Assembly: GCA_016215445.1 (NCBI GenBank) | Contig: JACRJL010000003.1 | Span: 342,924-406,923, forward strand | DNA: 64,000 nucleotides | Source of the DNA: Candidatus Roizmanbacteria bacterium | Lineage (GTDB): Bacteria; Patescibacteriota; Microgenomatia; UBA1406; GWC2-37-13 | Direction of reading: 5' to 3' | Shown here: piece by piece, positions 28,225 to 38,091 of the stretch | Layout: every line of letters begins with the position of its first letter | Position numbering within the stretch: the stretch's first letter is position 1 | The notes under the pieces: model-generated | Told to the model about the DNA's origin: nothing | The model's input: only the letters and a program-made list of their open reading frames with translations | Database searches by the model: none | Position numbers and translations under genes: made by a program

Positions 28225-29191
28225 GTTTCAGCCTCCTCCACCAGTCCTGATTTTTCATATACCAGTTGATTGTCAGTTCCAGGTATTCGTCGAAATTATG
28301 TTCAGGTCTCCAACCCAAATCCTTATTTATTTTGCTCCAGTCCATGGCATATCTTCGGTCGTGTCCAGGTCGGTCTTTGACATATTCAATAGTTGATTCT
28401 TCTTTATTCATCATCTTCAAAATTTTCTTTATGACTTCGATATTTGAGATATCCGAAGTCAGTCCGCCGATTAAATAAGTTTCACCGATCTTTCCTTTTT
28501 GAAGTATGGTGTCGATTGCTTTACAGTGATCTTCGACATAGAGCCAGTCACGGACATAGAGACCATCTCCGTAGACTGGTACTTTTTTGCCCTCAATAAT
28601 GTTTGTGATAGCCAGAGGAATCAGTTTTTCAGGAAACTGAAAGGGGCCAAAGTTATTAGAACAGTTTGATATAGTAGTTTGGAGGTTATATGTAGTATGA
28701 TAGGCATTGACCAAGTGATCCGAGGCTGCTTTTGAAGCCGAGTATGGACTATGTGGATCATAAGGTGTTTTTTCATTAAATTTATCCTTTGAGTTTAACT
28801 CAAGAGCTCCATATACCTCATCGGTTGAAACATGATGGAACCGTTTTACTTTATTTTTCAAAGCTGTTTCGAGCAGAATATAAGTTCCTTCTATATTGGT
28901 TTTGACAAAAGGCGCCGGATCCATAATTGACCTGTCGACGTGTGATTCGGCGGCGAAATGAACTATGGTGTCTATTTCGTGAGTTAATGAGTTAACGAGT
29001 TGCGAGTTACAGATATCACCTTGAACGAATTTATAGTTGGGATTTTTTTCAATTGTCTTGAGATTTTCTAAATTGCCGGCATAGGTGAGCTTGTCAAGGT
29101 TGACTACTTTGTCCTGGGGATAGTTTTTCAGCCAGTAAAGAATAAAGTTAGAGCCTATAAATCCAGCTCCGCCCGTAACCAGTAATTTCAT
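28217..29191 (-). CDS. rfbB: dTDP-glucose 4,6-dehydratase
   Basis: VTGGAGFIGSNFILYWLKNYP; HFAAESHVDRSI; HVSTDEVYG; YSASKAASDHLV. Confidence 0.95.
   Translation of the reverse strand: MKLLVTGGAGFIGSNFILYWLKNYPQDKVVNLDKLTYAGNLENLKTIEKNPNYKFVQGDICNSQLVNSLTHEIDTIVHFAAESHVDRSIMDPAPFVKTNIEGTYILLETALKNKVKRFHHVSTDEVYGALELNSKDKFNEKTPYDPHSPYSASKAASDHLVNAYHTTYNLQTTISNCSNNFGPFQFPEKLIPLAITNIIEGKKVPVYGDGLYVRDWLYVEDHCKAIDTILQKGKIGETYLIGGLTSDISNIEVIKKILKMMNKEESTIEYVKDRPGHDRRYAMDWSKINKDLGWRPEHNFDEYLELTINWYMKNQDWWRRLKHA
28981..29011. repeat. 8-bp degenerate tandem repeat in rfbB, same unit as argS
   Basis: GAGTTAAT GAGTTAAC GAGTTGC GAGTTACA. Confidence 0.75.
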
Positions 29192-29202
29192 AACTAAAAT
29201 TA

Positions 29203-29208
29203 TATAAT
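29203..29208 (+). promoter_or_regulatory. -10 box of alr, leaderless layout
   Basis: TATAAT, 7 nt, then ATG at 29216; no convincing -35. Confidence 0.5.
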
Positions 29209-29215
29209 ATTATTC

Positions 29216-30289
29216 ATGCTTTTTGAGAAGCTCAAAAAACTGATTGATCGCCAATATTACCCTTTAAACCGGATTGAAATCTCCAAAAAAAAATTAATAA
29301 GAAATTATCGGCGCCTTTCTTCAATTAGTGAAAAAATTAAAGTCGCGCCAGTTCTAAAAAGTAATGCCTATGGTCACGGGATAGTTGAAGTAGCAAAAAT
29401 TCTCGATGTCATGAACCCTCCTTTATTCTGCGTTGATAGTTTACACGAGGCTTATAAGCTTTATAAGGCAAAAATCAAATCAAATATTTTAATTATGGGT
29501 TACGTCAACCCGCAAAACTTAAAGGTTAAAGAGCTGCCTTTTTTTTATTCCGTTTATGGACTGAATCAGTTGAAGCAGATTTTAAAATATCAACCGAAAG
29601 CAAAGATTCACATTTTTGTCGATACCGGTATGCATCGGGAAGGGATTTTACTAGATAAGTTGGATGAGTTTATTAAAAATATTCCTGAAAATTATTTAAA
29701 AAATGTTGAAGGAGTGATGTCCCACTTGAGCGCCTCCGATCAACCAGATAAAAAAGAAACAAGGGAGCAGGTTATGAATTTCAAAAAGGCTTTGGAGATT
29801 TTCAATAAAAATAAAATCTTTCCCAAGTGGAGACATATTGCAAATTCCGGAGGTTTATTAAACAGTAAGATATTAAAGTTGGCTGGAATATCCAATCTCG
29901 CCCGATCAGGAATCGCCTTATACGATTCGTCTTTACGATTTATTACCCATATAAATCAAATAAAGAAAATTAAAAAAGGCGATAAGGTTGGATACGATTT
30001 TACCTACACGGCAAAAAAAGATTCCTTGATGGCGGTTTTGCCTGTCGGTTACAACGACGGAGTCGACAGAATCCTATCAAATAAAGGGAAAGTATTAGTC
30101 AGGGGAATAATCTGTCCAATTATTGGTCGGGTGAGCATGAATATTACAACAGTCGACGTTTCCAAAGTCAAAAATATCAAAGTCGGAGACGAAGTCGAAA
30201 TTATTTTTAATCCAAAAATTAAAGAAAGAATTTCTTATGAATTCTTAGTCCACCTTAATTCCGAGATAAGGAAAGTCGTGGTCGATTGA
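29216..30289 (+). CDS. alr: alanine racemase
   Basis: VAPVLKSNAYGHGIVEVAKIL (PLP lysine); GIALYDSS; LPVGYNDGVDR. Confidence 0.93.
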   Translation: MLFEKLKKLIDRQYYPLNRIEISKKKLIRNYRRLSSISEKIKVAPVLKSNAYGHGIVEVAKILDVMNPPLFCVDSLHEAYKLYKAKIKSNILIMGYVNPQNLKVKELPFFYSVYGLNQLKQILKYQPKAKIHIFVDTGMHREGILLDKLDEFIKNIPENYLKNVEGVMSHLSASDQPDKKETREQVMNFKKALEIFNKNKIFPKWRHIANSGGLLNSKILKLAGISNLARSGIALYDSSLRFITHINQIKKIKKGDKVGYDFTYTAKKDSLMAVLPVGYNDGVDRILSNKGKVLVRGIICPIIGRVSMNITTVDVSKVKNIKVGDEVEIIFNPKIKERISYEFLVHLNSEIRKVVVD

Positions 30290-31526
30290 TTAACTTTTCA
30301 AGAGTCAACCAGCGTTTTTCTTTAATTGTGTGGGGAATGTCGTCTTTAAAGTTTTTTGTGGCCGCCGTACCGAAACGGGAGGAATACATTGCCAAATATG
30401 CTTTCTCGAATCCGACTTTTTTTGCCAGAGATACTGTATTTCTGAATTCTTTTTCCGTTTCTCCGCAAAAACCAACTATTATATCGGTGGAAAATTTGAT
30501 GGCTGGTATTTTTTTCTTAAGTTTTGTAATCAGATTTAGATATTGTTTCTGTGTATACCATCGGTTCATCCGTTTTAAAACATTATCATCTCCAGACTGG
30601 ATTGGCAAGTGGATCAACCGTGTAATGTTTTTATTTTTGGCAATAACTGAAATAAGTTCGTCGGAGAAGTCCCAGGGATTGCTGGAAATGAAGTCGACTT
30701 TTTCAAAATTCATTTTGGCGACTTCTTCAAGCAAATGAGGAAATAAAGTTGGAATTCTATATCTACCCAGATGCTTGACATAAACAGGTTTGATTTCTGC
30801 AAATGGGGCCTGTATCGGGTCTTTTCCCGCCAGTGCTCGACCGACTAGTAAATCGTCGAGTCTCCGCGCTGTCGGGATCCCTAGACCCTCAACACCCGTT
30901 TGTTTTTTTCCAAAATATTTTTTTGGAAGATCTCTCATTACTTGAATATTATTTTCTCCGACTAACAGATCGGCTCCGTATGAATTGACGTTTTGGCCTA
31001 AAAGAGTAATGTTTTTATAACCTTTCTTTTTTAACTGCCTGCATTCGTCGATAATGTCCTGATAAGGTCGGCTGATTTCCCGACCGCGTGTAAAAGGAAC
31101 GATGCAGAAGGTGCAGAAGTTATTACAGCCGTTTGAAATGGGGACCCAGGCGCTGATTCTGTCCTGTCTGACTGGCGCGTTGTCGAAACCGATCTCTTCG
31201 ATAGGAAGAAATTCGTCGACTTCGGGCATTGTTTCGCGGATTTTTTTAAGATATTTTCCTGTTTTGTCTCTGAAAGCCAGCCCGACCATACAGCCCGTGA
31301 CAATAATTTTAAAAGACCTTTCCTTTTTTAATTTTCCGAGGTTATTGACCAGGCCGTAGACGCGATTTTCTGCCGATTCACGAATCATGCAAGTATTAAT
31401 AACAATATAATCGGCTGTCTTATAGGATCGGGCTTTTGTCATTCTACGCGCTTTGAGTGTCGACTCAATTCTTTCCGAATCAGAATGATTTTGCTGACAG
31501 CCGAAAGTTTTAATGAAATATTTCAT
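30255..31526 (-). CDS. miaB: tRNA-2-methylthio-N6-dimethylallyladenosine synthase-like MTTase with insertion
   Basis: KYFIKTFGCQQNHSDSERI; radical SAM motif GCNNFCTFCIVPFTRGREISR; LLGQNVNSYG. Start chosen at MKYFIKTFG (31526). Confidence 0.92.
   Translation of the reverse strand: MKYFIKTFGCQQNHSDSERIESTLKARRMTKARSYKTADYIVINTCMIRESAENRVYGLVNNLGKLKKERSFKIIVTGCMVGLAFRDKTGKYLKKIRETMPEVDEFLPIEEIGFDNAPVRQDRISAWVPISNGCNNFCTFCIVPFTRGREISRPYQDIIDECRQLKKKGYKNITLLGQNVNSYGADLLVGENNIQVMRDLPKKYFGKKQTGVEGLGIPTARRLDDLLVGRALAGKDPIQAPFAEIKPVYVKHLGRYRIPTLFPHLLEEVAKMNFEKVDFISSNPWDFSDELISVIAKNKNITRLIHLPIQSGDDNVLKRMNRWYTQKQYLNLITKLKKKIPAIKFSTDIIVGFCGETEKEFRNTVSLAKKVGFEKAYLAMYSSRFGTAATKNFKDDIPHTIKEKRWLTLEKLINRPRLSLSRN
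30817..30888. repeat. 72-bp GC-rich imperfect palindrome inside miaB
   Basis: GGGTCT..CCCG..CTCGAC / GTCGAG..CGGG..AGACCC nested inverted repeats; about 61% G+C by hand count in an AT-rich gene; length a multiple of 3. Confidence 0.6.
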
Positions 31527-32569
31527 ATCTTTTTCATCCGGTTGATGATAACGATAAAAATTAGAAGTACCAAAGCAATCGTAGCAAAGGCAACGAGTTT
31601 TTCTATCCCTTTCAAAAACAAACTGGAAACACCCAATATCAAGGAAATCAGCCAATAAAATATAGCGATTCTTCTTTTACCCCAGCCAATTTCCATCAGT
31701 CGGTGATGAAAATGACCCCAGTCGGCTTTAAAGATTGACTTTCTTTGCTTAAATCTCCGTAAAATAGTGTAAATAGCGTCAATCATAGGAACAGACAAAA
31801 CTAAAACAGCCGTGCCAATCTTTCCAAAAGAAAGGATAGAGAGAATTCCCAGTAAAAACCCGGCCAAAGCTCCGCCCCCGTATCCAGGCATGATTTTTTG
31901 CGGATAAAAATTAAATGGTAGAAAACCAAGGTAGGCTCCGGCAACTATAAAGGAAAAGATTGTTACGGATTGGATGTTTATGTCGTGGACTGTAAATCTT
32001 TGTGAAAGAAGGCCTAAAAAAATTGCAGTTATGGCAACGAAACCAGGTAATTGGCCGTCGACACCTTTGCTCCAGTTGACCATGTTGGTTGTCCAAGTGA
32101 GCCAGATGATGGCGAGGATATCGGCTAAAATCCAAATGGAATGTGTGCCAAATAGATTGACAGGCAGTTGCCAGGTGTCGAGTCGGATTATGCCGCCGAA
32201 AGGATTGGAAATATAAGGAATGCCAAGACCAAAAGCAATCACAATTGCTGAGATCAAAATATTTCCTAAAAACCGCCAGTAAGGTGAGATGTCACCACGA
32301 TCGTCAAAAAGTCCCAAGACCACAAGTAGAAAACTCGCAAAAAGGATGCCGATGATGATTTTGGTTTGAGGTAGAAATAACATCGATGTTAAAAGAATGG
32401 CGAGATAGATGGGAATGCCTCCGCCTCTTGGAATGATTCCCTGATGGGTGTGAGCCGGATGGAATCTTTTTTTTCTGTCAGTGACTAGATTGGTTTTTTT
32501 AGCCAGGTAAATGGTCGGAATAGTGAAGGCGAAGGAAAGAACAAGGGAAATAAAAAAGATTAATAACAT
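31523..32569 (-). CDS. undecaprenyl-phosphate sugar-1-phosphate transferase (MraY/WecA family)
   Basis: DRKKRFHPAHTHQGIIPRGGGIPIYLAI; LGLFDDRGDISPYWRF; DWGHFHHRLMEIGW. Confidence 0.92.
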   Translation of the reverse strand: MLLIFFISLVLSFAFTIPTIYLAKKTNLVTDRKKRFHPAHTHQGIIPRGGGIPIYLAILLTSMLFLPQTKIIIGILFASFLLVVLGLFDDRGDISPYWRFLGNILISAIVIAFGLGIPYISNPFGGIIRLDTWQLPVNLFGTHSIWILADILAIIWLTWTTNMVNWSKGVDGQLPGFVAITAIFLGLLSQRFTVHDINIQSVTIFSFIVAGAYLGFLPFNFYPQKIMPGYGGGALAGFLLGILSILSFGKIGTAVLVLSVPMIDAIYTILRRFKQRKSIFKADWGHFHHRLMEIGWGKRRIAIFYWLISLILGVSSLFLKGIEKLVAFATIALVLLIFIVIINRMKKI

Positions 32570-32571
32570 AT

Positions 32572-32883
32572 TTAAGAAACCAGAAAAATTATCTTAATGA
32601 AAATTAGAGTGAAGCCTACAATAAGAAGAATCATCAGGTAATCAAACATTTTTTTGATAAGCTCGTTTCCGGAGAAAAACTTTTTGTATAGATAGTTATT
32701 TACTACATAAAGGAGGTTTAATAAAAGAGGAATAAGGAAGATCATCCAAGTGTCTACTAACTGGGCTTCCCCCCAAGGGTGGCTGTAAAAAAGCGGTAGT
32801 TGGGGAGGAAGGGAGTTGAATTTAAAAATAAAGCTGACGATCATGAAGGCGTTGCCGGCAATCAAAAGATTAATCATAAACAC
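32572..32883 (-). CDS. small membrane protein, three predicted TM segments
   Basis: Hydrophobic segments and motif LPPQLPLFYSHPWGEAQL; upstream of the WecA-like gene. Confidence 0.65.
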   Translation of the reverse strand: MFMINLLIAGNAFMIVSFIFKFNSLPPQLPLFYSHPWGEAQLVDTWMIFLIPLLLNLLYVVNNYLYKKFFSGNELIKKMFDYLMILLIVGFTLIFIKIIFLVS

Positions 32884-33020
32884 TATATATTATACCTTAA
32901 ATGAAAAGCCCGCTTGAAATTATAAATCTATTTGTTTATTATTTAGCTTAAAATGACATGATCTACTCAACCAGCTTCGTTTTTTCTTATTTCTCAAATT
33001 ATTAATTTATTAAAAATCTA

Positions 33021-34349
33021 ATGAAAGATACACAAATTTACGAGTTAGTTAAAAAGGAAGAAAAAAGACAGAAAGAGGGAATCGAACTGATTCCATCAGA
33101 AAATTACGCATCCGAACACGTGAGAAAAGTTCTGTCTTCCTATTTTGTCAATAAATACTCAGAAGGTTATCCTAAAAAAAGATATTATGGTGGCAACGAG
33201 AATGTCGATTCTGTCGAACTTATAGCGATAGACCGTGCCAAGAAGTTATTCAAAGTGCCGTTTGCCAATGTACAGCCTTATTCGGGAAGTCCGGCCAATT
33301 TGGCCGTTTGCCTGGCCACATGCGAGCCCGGAGCGACTTTAATGGGCTTGGCATTGACGGCCGGAGGCCATCTGACTCACGGTCATACAGTTTCAGCGAC
33401 AGGAATTTATTACAAAAGTGTCCAGTACGGCTTGAAAAAAGAAGGCGTCTATAAAAAACAGGACTTGTTTGACTATGCCGAGATTCGCCGTCTGGCGGTT
33501 GAGAATAGACCAAAGCTGATTTGGGTTGGAGCAACAGCCTATCCTTTGAGGTATGATTACAAGAAATTTGCCGAAATCGCCGACGAGGTCGGGGCCTTTT
33601 TGGCGGCTGATATTGCCCACGTCGCCGGTTTGATCGCCGGAGGGGTTCATCCGTCGCCTGTTCCCCATGTTCACATAGTCACTACTACGACTCACAAAAC
33701 CTTGAGGGGTCCGAGGGGAGCGATGATCTTGGTTACAGCCAAGGGCTTGAAAAAGGATCCGGAACTGGGTGATAAAATCAATAAGGCAATTTTCCCTGGA
33801 TTACAGGGTGGGCCTCATGACAATCAGACAGCCGCGATTGCCGTTGCCCTATACGAAGCTAATCAACCGTCTTTCAAAAAATATTCCGCTCAGATCGTCA
33901 AAAATTCCAAAGCATTAGCTGAAACTTTGATGAAAGGCGGGCTTAAATTGGTAGGTGGAGGGAGCGAAAATCATCTGCTTTTGGTCAACTTAGCCAGCGT
34001 TTTGGGAGTCGGGTCGGGAATTTTTGCCCAAAAAGCCCTTGATATGGTTGGCTTGACAATGAATAAAAATACAGTTCCGGATGAAACCGCTTCGCCATTT
34101 TATCCTTCGGGGATCAGGATGGGGACGCCAGCGTCAACTACCCGTGGAATGAAGGAAAAAGAGATGAAGTTCATCGGAGGTAAAATTTTAGAAGTAATTG
34201 AATTACTAAAACGATACCGTTTACCGACTAAAAAAGAAGAGCGAAAAGAATATATCTCCAGATTTGAAAAAGAGATGTCAGGAAATCCGGAAATTAAAAG
34301 AATCAGAAATGAAGTCAAAAAGCTTGCTTTACGATTTCCAATTCCGTAG
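33021..34349 (+). CDS. glyA: serine hydroxymethyltransferase
   Basis: IELIPSENYAS; KRYYGGNENVD; VTTTTHKTLRGPRGAMI. Confidence 0.97.
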   Translation: MKDTQIYELVKKEEKRQKEGIELIPSENYASEHVRKVLSSYFVNKYSEGYPKKRYYGGNENVDSVELIAIDRAKKLFKVPFANVQPYSGSPANLAVCLATCEPGATLMGLALTAGGHLTHGHTVSATGIYYKSVQYGLKKEGVYKKQDLFDYAEIRRLAVENRPKLIWVGATAYPLRYDYKKFAEIADEVGAFLAADIAHVAGLIAGGVHPSPVPHVHIVTTTTHKTLRGPRGAMILVTAKGLKKDPELGDKINKAIFPGLQGGPHDNQTAAIAVALYEANQPSFKKYSAQIVKNSKALAETLMKGGLKLVGGGSENHLLLVNLASVLGVGSGIFAQKALDMVGLTMNKNTVPDETASPFYPSGIRMGTPASTTRGMKEKEMKFIGGKILEVIELLKRYRLPTKKEERKEYISRFEKEMSGNPEIKRIRNEVKKLALRFPIP

Positions 34350-34357
34350 TTTTTTTA

Positions 34358-34600
34358 TCAGGTGATGTTGACGATGATGTTTTGGCCTTCGACGTCTTTA
34401 CCGTTCATACCCAAACGGGCTTTTTTGGCATCAGACTCTTTATTGAAGGTGACATAGCCAAAGCCTTTTGATCTTCCTGTGTTTGATTCGGAGACGATCT
34501 CAACCTCGGTGATGATTCCCCAATGCATAAAAAGATCCTTGAGAGAATAGCCGCTCATTGAAAAAGGAAGGTTTCCTACAAAGATTTTCTTTTTGTTCAT
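34358..34600 (-). CDS. RRM-type RNA-binding protein
   Basis: KIFVGNLPFS (RNP2) and GRSKGFGYVTF (RNP1). Confidence 0.93.
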   Translation of the reverse strand: MNKKKIFVGNLPFSMSGYSLKDLFMHWGIITEVEIVSESNTGRSKGFGYVTFNKESDAKKARLGMNGKDVEGQNIIVNIT

Positions 34601-34694
34601 AGCTTTTAATGAATAACCTTATTATCTCACATTTAAAATAACTTAACTGCATCATCGTCAGGCAAGATAATCTGGTAAAATAAAGCAATAAAAT

Positions 34695-34765
34695 TGCCCG
34701 GTCGTCTAACGGTAGGACAACGGACTCTGAATCCGTTTATCCTCGTTCAAATCGAGGCTGGGCAA
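34695..34765 (+). tRNA. tRNA-Gln(CTG)
   Basis: Acceptor TGCCCGG/CTGGGCA, D-arm GTCTAACGGTAGGAC, anticodon arm ACGGA-CTCTGAA-TCCGT (anticodon CTG), T-arm CCTCG-TTCAAAT-CGAGG; no encoded CCA. Confidence 0.92.
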
Positions 34766-34773
34766 CAGAAAAT

Positions 34774-35868
34774 TTAGAGTTTTTCGGAATTGACGCGAAT
34801 GATTTTGTCGTCACCTAATTTAGGATTTCCTCGACCGTCCTGGTTACTTGTTGAGATGTAGAGCATATTATCAGGTCCGAGGACGACGTCCCTGATTCTG
34901 CCAAATTCATTTTTGAAATATTCTTTTAATTCGGGTTTTCCATTAACAAGTTTTATTCTATAAAGTGCTTGTCCGCGCAAGCCGCCGAAATAAAATGTAC
35001 CGTTGTAAAAAGCTAACCCCGCTGGTGCCCAAGTATCATTCGCTCCTGAATTAAGAAGCGGCGTTTCCATGCCATTTCCAGTTTCCTCGCCTTCAATTGT
35101 CGGCCAACCGTAGTTTTTTCCTTCGATGATTTTATTAAATTCGTCCAAACCAGACTGTAGTCCTGATCTTCCATGTTCGGTTGCGTAAAGTTGTCCTTTT
35201 TCGTCCCAAGCCAGGCCTTGAGGGTTACGGTGTCCATAAGAGTAGGTGGAAACTTTTTCATCAGGAGTCATCCGAAGAATTTTTCCTGCTAAAGAAGTTT
35301 TATCCTGAGCTTGCGATGGATTTTGAGCATCGCCTGTCGTGATATAGAGATTTTTATCGGGACCAAATTTTAATCTTCCTCCATTGTGATTTGACGCGCC
35401 GGGGATTTCGTCAACGATTATTTTCTCGTTTGAAAGTCTGTCATTCTCAAGTGTCATCCGGATAACCCTGTTTAAAGTATTATCTCCACGAGCGCTATAA
35501 GTGTAATAAAAATAGATAAAATGATTTTTTTCAAAGTCCGGGTGAATTGCCGCACCCAACAAACCTCCTTCACCGACCTCTGCTACTTGAGGGAGATCGG
35601 TGATAACTTTATTGTTGATCCTGACCGTTCCTTTTCTCTCAGTGACGAGTAGTTTATTGTCGGGAAGAAAAACTATTGCCCAAGGAGTATCAAGGTTTTC
35701 ATAAACTACCGAAGTTAAACCAACATCAGAATTTGTCTTTGTGGGTTTAACTTTACTCTGGCTTTGTTTTTCAGGTAAAGGCGGAGAAGTTTTATTTTTC
35801 AATAATGTAGAAGAAAGAATATAGACAAATCCGAAAACGATGACGAGTAAGAAAATTTTTCTCATCAT
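34774..35868 (-). CDS. PQQ-dependent sugar dehydrogenase family (YliI-like)
   Basis: LDTPWAIVFLPDNKLLVTERKGTVRI; SNHNGGRLKFGPD; GHRNPQGLAWDEKGQLYATEHG. Confidence 0.9.
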   Translation of the reverse strand: MMRKIFLLVIVFGFVYILSSTLLKNKTSPPLPEKQSQSKVKPTKTNSDVGLTSVVYENLDTPWAIVFLPDNKLLVTERKGTVRINNKVITDLPQVAEVGEGGLLGAAIHPDFEKNHFIYFYYTYSARGDNTLNRVIRMTLENDRLSNEKIIVDEIPGASNHNGGRLKFGPDKNLYITTGDAQNPSQAQDKTSLAGKILRMTPDEKVSTYSYGHRNPQGLAWDEKGQLYATEHGRSGLQSGLDEFNKIIEGKNYGWPTIEGEETGNGMETPLLNSGANDTWAPAGLAFYNGTFYFGGLRGQALYRIKLVNGKPELKEYFKNEFGRIRDVVLGPDNMLYISTSNQDGRGNPKLGDDKIIRVNSEKL

Positions 35869-35948
35869 AATCCATTATACAGACAAACTAGCAACTTTTT
35901 AGTAATAGTTAGCATATATAATTTTATAAAGTTATAAATTAATTTCCT

Positions 35949-36296
35949 ATGATTACACCGACCTTGATTTTAGGAATGCTTAATCTTTTGATTGTCTTGG
36001 CTGAAGGGGCAATTAGTTTGAGGTTGTTATTAAAACTGATGGGTGCGTCGACTGCGGCTCCTTTTGTCCGTTGGGTTTATGAAACGAGCGCACCGCTTTT
36101 ATACCCTTTTCAGGGAATGTTTCCATCGCCAATTTTGACCGGTCCATTTGTCATAGAATTTTCAGCCATTTTTGCTCTTTTCGCCTATATGTTTTTGGGT
36201 TATATTCTTCAAGAGGTAATCTCATTTGTGAATCAAGGGTTTATGAGATTGGAAAAGAAAGGGAAGAAGAAAAGAATCATTGAGGAAGAAGTATAA
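35949..36296 (+). CDS. YggT family membrane protein
   Basis: LRLLLKLMGASTAAPFVRWVYETSAPLLYPFQGMFPSP. Confidence 0.8.
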   Translation: MITPTLILGMLNLLIVLAEGAISLRLLLKLMGASTAAPFVRWVYETSAPLLYPFQGMFPSPILTGPFVIEFSAIFALFAYMFLGYILQEVISFVNQGFMRLEKKGKKKRIIEEEV

Positions 36297-36303
36297 TAGC
36301 TTT

Positions 36304-36727
<424 letters not shown>

Positions 36728-36741
<14 letters not shown>

Positions 36742-37093
36742 TTTTTTCGACATCTTTTTGAATTTGTTTTTTCAATTCTTCCATGTTTTCAAAATCCATT
36801 ACTCCTCTTATAAACTGTCCAACTGTATACTCGACTGTCTCCCCGTAAATATCCTTATGAAAATTCAAAATATAAATTTCAAGGACAGGTTTAGTTTCTT
36901 TATTGACTAGTCTTGGCCCGAAATACAAAGCGCCCAAATATGTTTTATTGCCGTACATCACAAGAGAATAATAAACCCCTTCTTTTAAGTCAGCAATAAA
37001 CCTGCTTGGATCAAGATTGATGGTAGGAAATCCAAGTCTTTTTCCGCCGCCGGATCCGTGGACCACTTTGTCGGTATACCAGACGTCAACCAT
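36728..37093 (-). CDS. stand-alone riboflavin kinase domain (RibF C-terminal family)
   Basis: VVHGSGGGKRLGFPTINLDP...GVYYSLVMYGNKTYLGALYFGPR...LEIYILNFHKDIYGETVEYTVGQFIRGVMDF; no adenylyltransferase domain. Confidence 0.88.
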
Positions 37094-37964
37094 TTTTCAG
37101 TTTGGAAACTTTATACATAGAGAAAAGAACCAAAAACGCACCAATAAGCTGGGTGACTGAAAGACTATTTTTAAAATAGAGAAAATCGATGAAAATAGCC
37201 GACACAGGCCAGGTCAACTCAAGAATCGCACTTATTTTTGCCTGGGTTTTCTTAAGTCCGAAATAATAGAAAAGCAATGCCACTAAACCGGTTGAGAAAA
37301 CTATAATTAACAAAGAAATCCATTGGTTCGGATTAATTTTTGCCAACTGGTTTGTTTGTTTAAGTCCAAATAAAAATATTAGAGCAAAGATAGGTGCCAG
37401 AACAAATCTAAGAAAAGTGGCGACCTGGAAGGAAATTTTTCTTAAGACAATTTTAGAAAACGAAGTGGAAGCTGCCCACATCATTCCGGCCAAAAGTGCC
37501 AAGACAGAAGCAACAATGGTTCCTTGTCCAGTCTGCCAGTTCAACTTTAAATCTTTAAAGGTCACTAAATAAGAAGCGCCGATTGCCAAAAATGCCCAAG
37601 GGATAAATTTTTTGGTAACCTTTTCTTTCAAAACGATAGCAGCGGTTAAGATGGCCCAAATCGGTTGGAGTTGTTGGAGAAGGACGACGACTGAAAATTG
37701 GATATAGTTAACTTTTCCAAGAGCTGCCGTATAGAAGATAGTTCCTAAGGCTCCGGAAAACAGGCTGACTACGAGTATCGATAGCCATTCTTTTCGATTA
37801 AGATTTTTAATTTCTTTCAAGCTTTTAAAAACAAAAGGAAAAAGGATAATAGCTCCCAGGGCGTGTTCCAAAAAAACCACTACTGTTGGAGGAAGAGTGT
37901 AAAGGCCGCGGCGCAGTATTCCATCAAGACTCCAGAGCAGAGCTGCCAAGATGATAAAAACCAT
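37086..37964 (-). CDS. EamA-family transporter, candidate riboflavin importer
   Basis: Ten-TM EamA pattern; overlaps the riboflavin kinase gene and sits downstream of an FMN riboswitch. Confidence 0.8.
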   Translation of the reverse strand: MVFIILAALLWSLDGILRRGLYTLPPTVVVFLEHALGAIILFPFVFKSLKEIKNLNRKEWLSILVVSLFSGALGTIFYTAALGKVNYIQFSVVVLLQQLQPIWAILTAAIVLKEKVTKKFIPWAFLAIGASYLVTFKDLKLNWQTGQGTIVASVLALLAGMMWAASTSFSKIVLRKISFQVATFLRFVLAPIFALIFLFGLKQTNQLAKINPNQWISLLIIVFSTGLVALLFYYFGLKKTQAKISAILELTWPVSAIFIDFLYFKNSLSVTQLIGAFLVLFSMYKVSKLKNG

Positions 37965-37987
37965 AAAAAATACCCCTTTCGGGGCAA
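37965..37987 (-). terminator. intrinsic terminator of the riboswitch expression platform, abutting the start codon
   Basis: Minus strand TTGCCCC-GAAA-GGGGTATTTTTT followed directly by ATG of the EamA gene. Confidence 0.7.
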
Positions 37988-38091
37988 TTTATAAAACAAT
38001 AATTATCAAAAAGCTTGATACACTTTTTTCGACCGCCACACCCCAATGGGGCCCCTGGCGATTGTCTCGAAAAGGTATCTTCGCTTTTCTT

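Noticed and set aside
31527-31655. N-terminal extension of the miaB ORF to 31655
   Set aside because: Overlaps the end of the WecA-like gene and does not match MiaB; conserved start MKYFIKTFGCQQ is at 31526.
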